Of a DNA stretch of 64,000 nucleotides, positions 20,601 through 28,054 are shown one piece after another (position 1 is the first letter of the stretch; the number at the start of each line of letters is the position of its first letter). Under the pieces are notes generated by a model. It was given only the letters and a program-made list of their open reading frames with translations, ran no database searches and was not told the DNA's origin. Position numbers and translations under genes: made by a program. Origin of the DNA: a virus. The stretch covers positions 1 through 64,000 of the IMG/VR virus record IMGVR_UViG_3300021091_000001. The stretch is one strand, 5' to 3'.

Positions 20601-21275
20601 AGAGAAGTATTTTACTCTTTCTCCTCTTGCAAGTTTTTCTGTGATTTCTTTAAGTGGCGGACTGGTTCTTTGCTGCATTAGTTCTCTCATATAATCTGGT
20701 GTTGGAATACTAGAATATCCTATCTCAATTTTTTTAGTATCAAGAGACATGTTAAATGTTCTTCCGCTTAATAATATATCCAAAGGATGAGAACTTCCTG
20801 GAGTCATCATTAAGGCTGACATTTTCCTTGGGTTTCCAGATGGAATAGGAACAGATGGAAAACCAAGAACTCCAAATGTTCCTCCAGAACCAGATTGTCC
20901 AGTTGATCCAGTTAACATTATCATTTTTTCAAACTGATTTTGTAATTCTTTTCTAGATTGATATGAAGATATTAGGTTAAAATTCATAGTTGGCTGTTGC
21001 ATAGCCATACCTAATAATCTTACTCTATCTTGAGTTAATCCAACTCCTTCATCTAATTCTTGCTGCAAAAGTTGCAAATATCTAGTATGCAATGTTTCTA
21101 AGTTATCCATTACTTCTGAACGAGGAGAAATAATATCTAGATTTGCTATATGTTGCGATGGATTAAGTGCTGCAGAAAAGTTCTTTTGAATACGTGCTCT
21201 AGCTTCAGTTTCATTAGTTGCCATACCCATATCCAGATAAGCTTTTGTTAGCTTTTCAAAATTTGTCTTTGTCAT
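17613..21275 (-). CDS. Giant virion-module protein with DnaQ-like exonuclease motifs
   Basis: 1220 residues from ATG 21275, chosen because CAGGAAACGG precedes it. An upstream in-frame start would overlap the neighbour by about 190 bases. Residues 222-232 read VKYFSLDIETT, the DxE exo I motif of DEDD exonucleases (D227, E229). Residues 346-356 read VGNNVGAFDIP, an exo II-type N..FD (D354). A clear exo III was not located. A hydrophobic segment near the C-terminus (MAVAALGVAAFSAGYYIA) precedes a basic tail. It lies between inner-virion candidates, so it may be a virion-carried nuclease. Alternative: a tape-measure-like protein with a degenerate domain. Confidence 0.6.
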   Translation of the reverse strand: MTKTNFEKLTKAYLDMGMATNETEARARIQKNFSAALNPSQHIANLDIISPRSEVMDNLETLHTRYLQLLQQELDEGVGLTQDRVRLLGMAMQQPTMNFNLISSYQSRKELQNQFEKMIMLTGSTGQSGSGGTFGVLGFPSVPIPSGNPRKMSALMMTPGSSHPLDILLSGRTFNMSLDTKKIEIGYSSIPTPDYMRELMQQRTSPPLKEITEKLARGERVKYFSLDIETTGVGTDDIARSLSGQMYDSHLPGTSVATSIAGMSADPSGRVGFHLIAPEMQNLVVSRSTGQGTRLGTEIARKEARSLLTENIDDIFDLSDPLQRRQAADSYFKLFNFMAQDDVYIVGNNVGAFDIPKVVQSIAQLQEFSDIDGADELVSKVISKLNNGKIIDMTQISGQYLQGKLIERLRQSGIDLQDTERAIDFVRTNLLAPETIAKGGLLGEGVKPRSMENLLLSTNMLELIKDSADQGNTEASKVIDALQRGTHISEIDQYFSGELLRRINDQSLDLLGAGHVQDPILRGIRQTIARSVAPFSTANIVDVNQMSDNLLRFMISPSGKGTLQGVRVSSQGGDAMIAFNAETGMYEESFLRGSKAGQVSPIRTQLAEMKIRTVLHQELTALQPGGSAPVDRMLTSGISYAEASQMRRMLDYVSTTSTISPVVTANATSVTSRVPFVNVSALDATQQKEFLGSLLTTRQTIGFPYLAERPEIISRGDLALTRSMADRYDPIPENLVTQAFRSLHSGGAGLGFLDPSMRGSFVAASTLTSEIPFTVPRDSLARPVVDAVDEVSQTTTLPTQILRRAGLISPGDILPTDVERVKSMALRGQKIARQASELGVVFTRAQETTRILTTDSEVVSKPMMSAKLTEEIKRIKGDTFFSDIGLDKAHFSIVDGKDRVNLVLGSGQMQRSKAQELAESIVEVWRQNAGKTTEEMVKSGLAGDELEAIAIKNILKSSSSGTIADAAQISADELVDKLTDTFVRSGPVSGFIEGAPAQGVTALLRRLGGSITNDVEPVRRGFLFQVNEMGEQYNAVTASISTAAEQVLEAENPALHAAARSQMVGGQYETFLSIVREAEENPEFRRNLETNFSRARVDTGIRGTSIFRNRTLRDESIVNFITKHKPKMAVAALGVAAFSAGYYIARRNRKNEMFNEVMNQQPYEDTGLVQEANDDIQADKQIYSARRDPLVTAGVVGNLDRNKIGHTKMGPNKYDYLYGR

Positions 21276-21984
21276 TTTCCGTTTCCTGAGATTCAATATA
21301 TTCATCAATTTCATATGTGCCAAGTTTTTGTTTAATAATTTTTTCTCTCTGTATATCAATTGATTGAACTTTATTAATAATCTCAGATATTGCTTGAGCT
21401 GTATCAAGTTGAACTTGGCCAACTTTTGCTTTTGCTTCTCTAGTTGCAAGAAGTTGATTTCTTAGATCTTTTCTTCTTTTATGCAGTTTATCTTCTAACT
21501 CAACCGCTAAGTGTAATTCTTTTTTGAAAATTGGCTGACCCTCTTGGTCAACTCCAATAATATTTTCCTGAATGAAATGCTCCTTAGCAAGGAGTTTTGT
21601 TTTACGCAGATATTGAACTTCTTGATCTACCAGATCTCTTACCATTGAAACTTCAACAAGATTATTTGGATTTACATCAAGTTGCTCTAAGTATTCTGCT
21701 GTAAACTGAGAAACCATTGACATTTCTATTGGACACGGTTTTCCTCTTGGAGCAAGATTTTCTTTTAACAGTGGACATGTAGCTGCAAAAATACATTTTT
21801 CAGATTGACAATTCATTGGAATCGATGAGAACATCGCATTCCTAGTTCTTTGGGGCCTTACAAGTTCTGTAGCTTTTTGCTTTTCTTCTTCTGACCAGTG
21901 ATCAGGAAAAAATAAGTCTGGTCTTAAAGACTCAAACTGTTTCATAAAACCGTTTTTATCATCTGCTTTTTCTATATTAGACAT
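21256..21984 (-). CDS. Cysteine-cluster protein, possible small-terminase-like or head-module factor
   Basis: 242 residues from ATG 21984, overlapping the upstream stop by 8 bases. Near residue 60, NCQSEKCIFAATCPLLKEN ... CP gives four cysteines that could bind zinc or an iron-sulfur cluster. The rest is helical (QYLRKTKLLAKEHFIQENIIGVDQEGQPIFKKELHLAVELEDKLHKRRKDLRNQLLATREAK), a pattern I associate with phage packaging or adaptor proteins that bind DNA. The small-terminase idea is a guess from pattern and operon position. Confidence 0.45.
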   Translation of the reverse strand: MSNIEKADDKNGFMKQFESLRPDLFFPDHWSEEEKQKATELVRPQRTRNAMFSSIPMNCQSEKCIFAATCPLLKENLAPRGKPCPIEMSMVSQFTAEYLEQLDVNPNNLVEVSMVRDLVDQEVQYLRKTKLLAKEHFIQENIIGVDQEGQPIFKKELHLAVELEDKLHKRRKDLRNQLLATREAKAKVGQVQLDTAQAISEIINKVQSIDIQREKIIKQKLGTYEIDEYIESQETENDKDKF

Positions 21985-22174
21985 TGAAATCAATCCACTC
22001 TGATCTAACTAAACCTATGTCATCAAAACTTTCCACTACTGCACCTTTGCAGTGAGAACAGAAATATTCTCTTACATAAATAAATTTATCTTCTTCAATC
22101 ACATACTCAGTTACATTTTGCAGCCTGTAGGCACATCTTGGGCATTCCACACTATTGTACTGCCAGTATCTCAC
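21977..22174 (-). CDS. Small zinc-ribbon protein
   Basis: 65 residues with CPRC near residue 11 and CSHC near residue 39, a classic two-knuckle zinc ribbon. It overlaps both neighbours (23 and 8 bases) in the late operon. Such ribbons commonly bind nucleic acid or protein partners. No specific role can be stated. Confidence 0.6.
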   Translation of the reverse strand: MRYWQYNSVECPRCAYRLQNVTEYVIEEDKFIYVREYFCSHCKGAVVESFDDIGLVRSEWIDFNV

Positions 22175-22562
22175 TTAAACTTTTTTGAAGCTTCTGCATT
22201 ATTTCAACTCCGCTTGCTGCATTAATAAATACTCCAACTTCTTTCATCTGATCTGGAGTAAGAGTTGAACTAATTGTATATCTTGCACCTTTGCATATGT
22301 CACAATAAGTTTCTTTGTCATAAAGAGAACAGACACAAGGGTCTATAATATTAAAAAATTCAAGAGCTTTTGCTATTTCATACCAACGTGCTTTAAACAT
22401 CTTTTTTGTTTGCTCTTTATAAGCTCTTAACTTATGTTGATCGTTAGACAGTAGCGTTCCCATATCTAAAGACTGCTTCATTAAATCATTAATAGTTCTG
22501 TACAAGAAGTTGGGCAGTTCGAAATCACCAGACTCATTTATAAAAGTTTCCCAATTGCTCAT
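22152..22562 (-). CDS. Hypothetical protein with CxC...CxxC cluster
   Basis: 136 residues, helical N-terminal half, then PCVCSLYDKETYCDICKG, a likely zinc-binding knuckle, then a helical C-terminus. It starts at ATG 22562 and overlaps the next gene. Together with the adjacent zinc-ribbon and cysteine-cluster genes it forms a three-gene metal-binding block within the late operon. Function unknown. Confidence 0.55.
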   Translation of the reverse strand: MSNWETFINESGDFELPNFLYRTINDLMKQSLDMGTLLSNDQHKLRAYKEQTKKMFKARWYEIAKALEFFNIIDPCVCSLYDKETYCDICKGARYTISSTLTPDQMKEVGVFINAASGVEIMQKLQKSLSEILAVQ

Positions 22563-22570
22563 TTTTATAC

Positions 22571-22849
22571 CTAAATTGCTTGACCATTTCTTGGTACTTG
22601 CATAATTGGCCTTTGTGGATTATAGCCACCAACTGGACCACGCCTATTGGCCATTCCCAGTCCACCCATGGCAGCTCCTACTCCTAGGACTCTTTTACCC
22701 ATTTTAATATTGGCTGAATTTGCTGCTGGGGATAATGCATATGCTTGAGATAATGGGTGAATGTTTCTTCCACGAAGAATTCTATTAGCTAAACCGCCAA
22801 TGCTACCATACATTGAGTTAGAAATCGATCCAAATCTAGGGCTTGGCAT
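22571..22849 (-). CDS. Small basic glycine-rich protein, SMYGS family copy 1
   Basis: 92 residues. It begins MPSPRFGSISNSMYGSIGG and carries a glycine/alanine hydrophobic segment (VLGVGAAMGGLGMANRR). The beginning closely resembles that of the gene at 22851-23066 (MPSRVMSGLKSMYGSVG), so the two are likely duplicates. It could be a minor virion or membrane-active peptide. No family known to me. Confidence 0.5.
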   Translation of the reverse strand: MPSPRFGSISNSMYGSIGGLANRILRGRNIHPLSQAYALSPAANSANIKMGKRVLGVGAAMGGLGMANRRGPVGGYNPQRPIMQVPRNGQAI

Positions 22850-22850
22850 A

Positions 22851-23066
22851 TTAGTAGTTCCTTATTCCAGTTGGTCTTCCAACTGTTTTGTCCATTCCGG
22901 AAGATCTTCTTCTCATAATGGCACCAGCTCCAACAACACCTGCAGCTGCTGCTGCTCCTTTTTTAAAACCAATAGAACCAACGCTACTTCTAATGGTCGG
23001 CATAAGGCCACTTGTTCCAACCGACCCATACATCGATTTGAGACCGCTCATAACTCTACTAGGCAT
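22851..23066 (-). CDS. Small basic glycine-rich protein, SMYGS family copy 2
   Basis: 71 residues sharing SMYGSVG with copy 1. It has an alanine/glycine helix KKGAAAAAGVVGAGAIMRRR, which could insert into a membrane, and a basic end. The upstream sequence TATGGAGGACAA before ATG 23066 is a strong ribosome site. It lies one base from copy 1. Role unknown. Confidence 0.5.
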   Translation of the reverse strand: MPSRVMSGLKSMYGSVGTSGLMPTIRSSVGSIGFKKGAAAAAGVVGAGAIMRRRSSGMDKTVGRPTGIRNY

Positions 23067-23102
23067 TTGTCCTCCATATAAATTTGTTAGTTGATATAGT
23101 AA

Positions 23103-24341
23103 CTATATTTCTTTTGCTAAAGCTTGTTTTTTAACTGGTTTGATAAAATTAAATTTAAATGAATCATTCTCATAATCTATTTCAAATATTGTTCCTCTTG
23201 GCATTGAGGTATTTATTAGTTTTTCTGCAAGTTTAGATTCTATTCTTTCTCTTCTTATTTGAGACAGACCTCTAGCTCCCTTTACAGAATCAATACCTTC
23301 ATTTATCAGGGCCTGTATAACATTTTCATTATACTGAACTGAGTATCCCCTTTTGCCGAGTTTGTCAGCAATGATAGACATCTCTATCTGAGCTATTTTT
23401 ATACAATCTTCTTCTGACAAATGATTAAATATAACTATTTTATCAATTCTATTTAAAAACTCTGGTTTGAAATGCTTTTTGACAGCATCATTAGTATTTC
23501 TCTCAACTATTGATCTATCGGGAATAACTTTTGTTTTTTTCTTATAGTTTACATCTTTTGTAAAACCAGTTCCACCAGCTAGTAAATGATCAAAGGTTTT
23601 ATCATTTCCTAGATTGGTAGTCATGATAATAATAGTATTCCTAAAATTTACTACCTCTCCTCTTGAGTCAGTTAAAATACCATCATCAAAAACTCTTAAA
23701 AATGTATTCCATAAATCAGGGTGAGCTTTTTCCACTTCGTCAAGCAAGACAACTGTAGACGGAAATTTCTTAACAAAATTAACTAGTTGACCACCCTCAT
23801 CATGGCCAACGTAACCAGGAGGAGATCCAATAAGTTTTTGGTTTTCGTGTTTGTGTTGGAATTCTCCACAGTCTATTCTAACCATTGGATATTCCCCACC
23901 AAATAAATACTTATGTAAGCTATTGGCAAGATGTGTTTTACCCACGCCTGATGACCCAGCAAATAAAAATACTCCAAGAGGTCTGTTGTCATCACTTAAG
24001 CCAACTTGAGACCTTCTTAAGGCAGAAATTATAGTTTGAATTGCTTGCTCTTGACCAATAATATTATTTTTGAGATAAGTTTCTAGACCAAGAAATTTTT
24101 GTTTATTGATCTGTTTTGTTTTAGTTGTTTTCGTTGTCTTAGCATCTCCAAATGGAAAATCATCTTCATCTAGTTTTGGAAAGTTCTTTTTAAACTTTTT
24201 TATTGTATCTAAAAAGTTTTGTGAGGCAAGATCGTTTTCTTGATCAAATAAGAATGGGTCTGTTTCCAGACCTCCAGCATATGCCATATTTACCCAACCA
24301 TCTAAATCTAGACCTGGATTTAGCATAATGCACCCGTGCAT
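23103..24341 (-). CDS. Clp-like AAA+ ATPase, main part (frame-split)
   Basis: Single AAA+ module of the ClpA/ClpB second-domain type. Walker A is GSSGVGKT (about residues 129-136), the pore-loop-like GSPPGYVGHDEGGQL follows, Walker B is VVLLDEVEKAHP (about 197-207), sensor I is MTTNLG, the arginine-finger region is EFLNRID, and the C-terminal small domain has GARGLSQIRR. An unfoldase role in head or tail assembly is possible, as Clp-like genes occur in structural operons of large actinophages. The protein start lies in another frame (24333-24579). One G too many in GGG (24333-24335) splits them. Confidence 0.8.
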   Translation of the reverse strand: MHGCIMLNPGLDLDGWVNMAYAGGLETDPFLFDQENDLASQNFLDTIKKFKKNFPKLDEDDFPFGDAKTTKTTKTKQINKQKFLGLETYLKNNIIGQEQAIQTIISALRRSQVGLSDDNRPLGVFLFAGSSGVGKTHLANSLHKYLFGGEYPMVRIDCGEFQHKHENQKLIGSPPGYVGHDEGGQLVNFVKKFPSTVVLLDEVEKAHPDLWNTFLRVFDDGILTDSRGEVVNFRNTIIIMTTNLGNDKTFDHLLAGGTGFTKDVNYKKKTKVIPDRSIVERNTNDAVKKHFKPEFLNRIDKIVIFNHLSEEDCIKIAQIEMSIIADKLGKRGYSVQYNENVIQALINEGIDSVKGARGLSQIRRERIESKLAEKLINTSMPRGTIFEIDYENDSFKFNFIKPVKKQALAKEI

Positions 24342-24579
24342 ATAAAGCAGATATACATGTCTCTGCTGCTTTGCGGGACATCATTCGTAATGAATCTGAA
24401 ACTTCGTTTTTTAGATTAAAAACAAAATGTTCTATAACATCTTTTTTTAATTTTTCAAATTCTGATTTATTTTCTATCTTGCGGTATTTTGATAAAAATT
24501 CTTGAACCTCTTCTGGCTCTAGAACCTTAAACTTTACATACGCGGCAAGTTCGGGCATATATATTTGATATATTCTCAT
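24333..24579 (-). CDS. Clp-like AAA+ ATPase, N-terminal fragment (frame-split)
   Basis: Starts at ATG 24579 after AAAGGAGAGGAC, the best ribosome site of the late operon. It gives MRIYQIYMPELAAYVKFKVLEPEEVQEFLSKYRK ... RKAAETCISALYAR, then would continue as CIMLNPGLDLDGWVNMAYAGG if one G is removed. The helical N-domain probably binds substrate or partner. It could alternatively be a separate gene whose end happens to overlap, but the joined reading is smoother. Confidence 0.6.
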
Positions 24580-24604
24580 GTCCTCTCCTTTGCCTTCAAA
24601 AACA

Positions 24605-24634
24605 ATAGTAACTTAATAATAAGAATTAAATCAA
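24605..24634 (-). promoter_or_regulatory. Candidate sigma-A-type promoter for the late operon
   Basis: On the minus strand TTGATT, an 18-base spacer and TACTAT precede the first late gene by about 25 bases. It lies in an AT-rich divergent region between the late module and recA. Pattern only; no transcript evidence. Confidence 0.4.
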
Positions 24635-24757
24635 GTTAGGACAGTGTATATATATATTAGTATTATATACTTTAGTATATTTTATTATTCAGTATGGACT
24701 ACAGTTTAGTGCCCTGTATACAGATTATACACAAAGTCATATAACCTGTGTCAAGTT

Positions 24758-24913
24758 CTAGGAATTAATATCTTCAATTTTTGGATGTGGTTCTAAACAA
24801 GGACCACTAAATCCCCAGTACCTAAGTAAATCTGCTGGTGTTTCAATTCTGTTTTTCAACATTTTTATTGCTCGAACGTAATCAGGATATGCTTCAATAT
24901 ATTTCTTTTTCAC
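24758..24913 (-). CDS. Small hypothetical protein, GTG start
   Basis: 51 residues (VKKKYIEAYPDYVRAIKMLKNRIETPADLLRYWGFSGPCLEPHPKIEDINS) from GTG 24913, with GGAGATTTGACTA upstream. It lies between the late operon and the divergent recA group. Clean frame and ribosome site support it. No family is recognised. Confidence 0.5.
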   Translation of the reverse strand: MKKKYIEAYPDYVRAIKMLKNRIETPADLLRYWGFSGPCLEPHPKIEDINS

Positions 24914-24961
24914 TAGTCAAATCTCCATTTATATGCTATTATCTTCGGCATCAATTATATC

Positions 24962-25156
24962 ATGAAAGATAAAGTGGACGAAATAAGTAAAACACAAGAA
25001 CTGAAAAAATTATATGACCTGTTAGAGAAAGTTTCGCATGCGATCCTTGGATCCGATTTTCAAACACGAATGCTGATGAGAAGAATAAAAACTGAAGTAA
25101 TTGAAAGAATCAAAAAAATAGAATCTGAATTACGTCAAATGAAAAAAAAGTGGTAA
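24962..25156 (+). CDS. Short coiled-coil protein upstream of recA
   Basis: 64 residues, almost entirely charged amphipathic helix (ELKKLYDLLEKVSHAIL ... RIKKIESELRQMKKKW). It ends nine bases before the recA start, so the two are probably co-transcribed. No strong Shine-Dalgarno is seen. A RecA accessory or regulator role is conceivable from context only. Confidence 0.5.
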   Translation: MKDKVDEISKTQELKKLYDLLEKVSHAILGSDFQTRMLMRRIKTEVIERIKKIESELRQMKKKW

Positions 25157-25165
25157 AATAGTAGC

Positions 25166-26140
25166 ATGGATGAATCAAAACAACTTGAGCTAGCAATTGC
25201 TCAAATAGAAAAGCAGTTTGGTTCTGGATCGGTTATGAAACTTGGTTCTTCTGAGTTTGAATCATGGCCAGCAGTTTCAACTGGAGCTCTATCTCTAGAT
25301 AGAATACTTGGTATCGGCGGCCTTCCAAGAGGACGAATTATTGAGGTCTATGGACCAGAGTCTTCTGGTAAATCTACATTGGCACTATCAGTTGTTGCTC
25401 AAGCACAAAAGCTTGGATTGAAGTGTCTGTACGTTGATGCCGAGCACGCATTAGATCCAGTTTATATGCAAGCAGTTGGCATTAACCTTGATGAGCTTTT
25501 GTTGGCTCAGCCAGATCATGGTGAAGAAGCTCTTGAGATAGTTGACAGACTTATCGGCACTGGACAGATAGGTGTTGTGGTGGTTGACTCTGTAGCATCT
25601 TTAATTCCTAAGGCAGAGCTTGAAGGAGAGATGGAATCTCAGCAAATGGGATTGCAAGCACGTATGATGGCCAAAGCAATGCGTAAGCTAGTTGGTCCAG
25701 CAAATCAGCATAAAACTCTTATTGTATTTATTAATCAGATTAGAAATAAAATTGGCATTATGTTTGGCAATCCAGAGACAACTCCTGGAGGTATGGCACT
25801 GAAATATGCTGCGTCTGTACGAATTGATATTAGAAAGAAAGAAGATATCAAAGACAAAGCTGGAAATGCTGTTGGAATAACTGCCAAGGCAAAGATTATT
25901 AAGAATAAGATGGCACCCCCAATGAAGGTGACTGAATTTGATATTCTCTACGGTAAAGGAATAGACGAGTATGGATGTGTTTTTGACGTGGCTGTGGATC
26001 AAGGAATCTTTACGCAAAAAGGCGCATGGATTTATCTTGAAGGTGAACTTTTTGCGCAAGGCAGAGAAAACGCACTAACTGAACTAAGAGAAAGTTCGGA
26101 AGTGTTTGAATCTATTAAGGATAAAATAAAAAATGCATGA
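25166..26140 (+). CDS. recA: RecA recombinase
   Basis: 324 residues, slightly shorter than bacterial RecA because the C-terminal domain is trimmed. Walker A is GPESSGKST (63-71), Walker B is VVVVDS (about 138-143), loop L1 region is GLQARMMAKAMRKL, loop L2 region is NQIRNKIGIMFGNPETTPGG. It catalyses ATP-dependent strand exchange in phage recombination and repair. It is the first recognisable gene of the plus-strand set and overlaps the following zinc-protein gene. Codon use matches the AT-rich surroundings, so it looks long resident. Confidence 0.95.
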   Translation: MDESKQLELAIAQIEKQFGSGSVMKLGSSEFESWPAVSTGALSLDRILGIGGLPRGRIIEVYGPESSGKSTLALSVVAQAQKLGLKCLYVDAEHALDPVYMQAVGINLDELLLAQPDHGEEALEIVDRLIGTGQIGVVVVDSVASLIPKAELEGEMESQQMGLQARMMAKAMRKLVGPANQHKTLIVFINQIRNKIGIMFGNPETTPGGMALKYAASVRIDIRKKEDIKDKAGNAVGITAKAKIIKNKMAPPMKVTEFDILYGKGIDEYGCVFDVAVDQGIFTQKGAWIYLEGELFAQGRENALTELRESSEVFESIKDKIKNA

Positions 26141-26288
26141 TATTAAGTTGACAATCGAACCTTGCCCAGATTGTCCGATTCCTCCAAACTTTATAACAAA
26201 GCCTGGAGTAAAAAATGGGCAAAAGTGCATCTATATAGATTGTAGAGAATGTGGCGATAAGTGGACGGAGTTATTAGACAATGAATGA
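26133..26288 (+). CDS. Small zinc-ribbon protein after recA
   Basis: 51 residues: TIEPCPDCPIPPNF ... GQKCIYIDCRECGDKW. The CPDC and C...CREC cysteines make a zinc ribbon. It starts inside the last codons of recA (ATG 26133) and ends inside the next gene, so translation is coupled on both sides. Function unknown. Confidence 0.55.
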   Translation: MHDIKLTIEPCPDCPIPPNFITKPGVKNGQKCIYIDCRECGDKWTELLDNE

Positions 26289-26559
26289 AAAAGAGGATAA
26301 CAACGAAAAAATTTCCGATTTTTATAAGGATTGGCAAGGTTACACTAAGTCAGTCGATAATGTTAGTATCTTTAAAGACAAATCCAAAAGAAAAAGAAAA
26401 AAGCTAAATAATATTTCTTTTCACGACAGTTCAATCGACTTTATCATTAGATTCAATATATCTGAAGATGTCAGTAATAAACTATCTGAAGGTATCAGTA
26501 AGGTTCAAAAAGCCCTAGAAGACTTAAAGTCAGATCTTCATAGATCCAGTAAAAAGTAG
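26281..26559 (+). CDS. Hypothetical charged protein
   Basis: 92 residues with a lysine/arginine cluster (KDKSKRKRKKLNN) in the middle and a helical C-terminus. It overlaps the preceding zinc gene by 8 bases. No family recognised. The basic cluster could bind nucleic acid. Confidence 0.5.
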   Translation: MNEKEDNNEKISDFYKDWQGYTKSVDNVSIFKDKSKRKRKKLNNISFHDSSIDFIIRFNISEDVSNKLSEGISKVQKALEDLKSDLHRSSKK

Positions 26560-26592
26560 TTACTATCTCTAATAGAATTTAAGGAGAAAGTA

Positions 26593-26652
26593 ATGAGTAA
26601 AGGCTCTAGATTTGGTGCGATGTTTATGTCGCAAATGACAAAACCGAGATGA
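26593..26652 (+). CDS. Possible 19-residue peptide with strong ribosome site
   Basis: MSKGSRFGAMFMSQMTKPR, preceded by AAGGAGAAAGTA. The Shine-Dalgarno is excellent and the spacing correct, which is why it is listed. The length makes it uncertain. The following 70 bases end in a T-rich stretch before the next gene. Confidence 0.35.
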   Translation: MSKGSRFGAMFMSQMTKPR

Positions 26653-26721
26653 CATCGTTGCTTGGTCAAAACCGCGCCCAATTTTTTTCAGCTTTTTATT
26701 TTTTTTTGAATTAAGGTAGAC

Positions 26722-27006
26722 ATGGATTTCTTTATCGAATTAATCAAAAAACTAATGGAAGCCAATGAACTAGATCTAGAAAACGGCGTATTAAAATTTG
26801 ATTATGATAATGACATGGATGAGTCTATTATCACCGCATTTAGTGAAAAAGACGGCCAAATAACTCTAGCCGTCTTTGACACTGAACAGTGGGAAATAGT
26901 TAATGATCTATGTAAGTTGACTTCACAATCTCAAGAAGAAGTGATACGTTCAATGGCAAGCGATCTGCCAAACGTGTATCGATTTGATCCCAAGGATTTT
27001 ATCTAG
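26722..27006 (+). CDS. Acidic hypothetical protein
   Basis: 94 residues, strongly acidic (LDLENGVLKFDYDNDMDESIITAF), with an alpha/beta alternation. It converges tail to tail with the minus-strand gene ending at 27003, overlapping by four bases. No family known. Confidence 0.5.
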   Translation: MDFFIELIKKLMEANELDLENGVLKFDYDNDMDESIITAFSEKDGQITLAVFDTEQWEIVNDLCKLTSQSQEEVIRSMASDLPNVYRFDPKDFI

Positions 27007-27569
27007 ATATAAGTAATAGGACTATAGGTTTGGTTTAGGTAGTCCATGTTATAAGCTCCATAAATCAAAGTACCTGATACTTCCAGTGCAAGTCTATTAG
27101 AGACATGTGCTGGAAGTTTTGTATTTACATACTGATTTACTTCAGCTCCCGCAATTGGACCATAGTTATTCTTTTGCTTGGTCCAGAAGTTATAAATCGC
27201 GCTATGAGCAAAGATTGGATCAAACATAGATTCTGGATATGTATTGTTAATTAACACTACATTATCAAAGATAAATCTTTTCTTTTCATACAGGTCAACT
27301 ACAACTCTACATTCGTGTTCCAATCCTATGAATGTCAGTTTATTATAATGCTTTTGTGTTTCTTCAAACAGACGTACAGACAGATAAGCCATCTTAGTTC
27401 TGTTGAATTCTTTATCATTATCAGTGTTAAATAATAATAATCTGTGATCCCTAGAGAGCTGTCCTAACATTGAAGAATTGACTCTCCAGGGGGTTTTTGT
27501 TCTAAACAACTTCTCTGAGCCTACCAATATGTTATTTGGCATTGTGGGGGTTTGTTTGTTAGTTGTCAT
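27003..27569 (-). CDS. Hypothetical protein in a minus-strand pair
   Basis: 188 residues. The ATG at 27569 overlaps the last codons of the 50-residue gene upstream, a typical coupled start. The sequence is balanced alpha/beta (NNILVGSEKLFRTKTPWRV ... LPAHVSNRLALEVSGTLIYGAYNMDYL). No recognisable active site. The only minus-strand genes right of the late module are this pair, 24758-24913 and the TM gene near 62 kb. Confidence 0.5.
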   Translation of the reverse strand: MTTNKQTPTMPNNILVGSEKLFRTKTPWRVNSSMLGQLSRDHRLLLFNTDNDKEFNRTKMAYLSVRLFEETQKHYNKLTFIGLEHECRVVVDLYEKKRFIFDNVVLINNTYPESMFDPIFAHSAIYNFWTKQKNNYGPIAGAEVNQYVNTKLPAHVSNRLALEVSGTLIYGAYNMDYLNQTYSPITYI

Positions 27570-27711
27570 AGCCGTAGTTGTCCATGTCGAAGTCGTAGTC
27601 GCTATAGGCTTCTCTATAGCTATCTGTAGTATACATATCTAAAAACTCTTCTATTTCTTCTAGGGACTCTAATGTGTATTCTTGTGGATCTAGCATTTGT
27701 TTTACCTTCAT
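27559..27711 (-). CDS. Small acidic tyrosine/aspartate-rich protein
   Basis: 50 residues: MKVKQMLDPQEYTLESLEEIEEFLDMYTT ... YSDYDFDMDNYGYDN. The end is highly acidic with alternating Tyr and Asp. Its stop is inside the start of the 188-residue gene. Acidic mimic-like peptides occur as phage inhibitors of host DNA-binding proteins, but nothing here proves that. Confidence 0.5.
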   Translation of the reverse strand: MKVKQMLDPQEYTLESLEEIEEFLDMYTTDSYREAYSDYDFDMDNYGYDN

Positions 27712-28054
27712 TGTGATTTTTCGCCGGGCTTTTCCCGACTGGTCGATAAACTACCAACAAAATTCCTATATGGCAACTTGTAGAAGAAAAATTTTTTGAG
27801 GGCAAACCAACTTATTGGAAACCTATATAGACTCATATAAAATTCATATAGTATTAAAATAGGGAAAAATTTATAAGTGAGTAATAGTGGAGTATATTGT
27901 GTGCAGAAAAGTTTAACGAGGCCACCCCCCCATACCCCCTACGTTATTTCTTTTTTATGGGTAGGCCTTTGGTCTATCAAGTGGTAGCACATTGTGTTGC
28001 CCCATGCTTGGCTATCCCTGTCGGCATGTTCTTCCATAAGGAGGTGAAACTTTT
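27712..28054. other. Gene-free divergent region before the cassette array
   Basis: 343 bases without a supported gene. It carries a CGGG-CTTTT-CCCG hairpin (about 27726-27738), a very AT-rich stretch (27795-27880) likely to hold promoters for both directions, a C-rich run (27923-27940), and the first TTTTTATGGGTAGG box with its hairpin leader. Confidence 0.5.
27945..27977 (+). promoter_or_regulatory. Cassette box 1 with leader hairpin
   Basis: First copy of the repeated box (here TTTTTTATGGGTAGG), followed by a hairpin pairing GTAGGCC (27961-27967) with GGTCTAT (27971-27977) using two G-U pairs. Precedes the membrane-protein gene at 28055. Confidence 0.55.

Noticed and set aside
27620-27805. 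Minus-strand ORF of 61 codons near 27.7 kb
   Set aside because: Overlaps the better-supported 50-residue coupled gene in another frame and has arginine-rich shadow composition.
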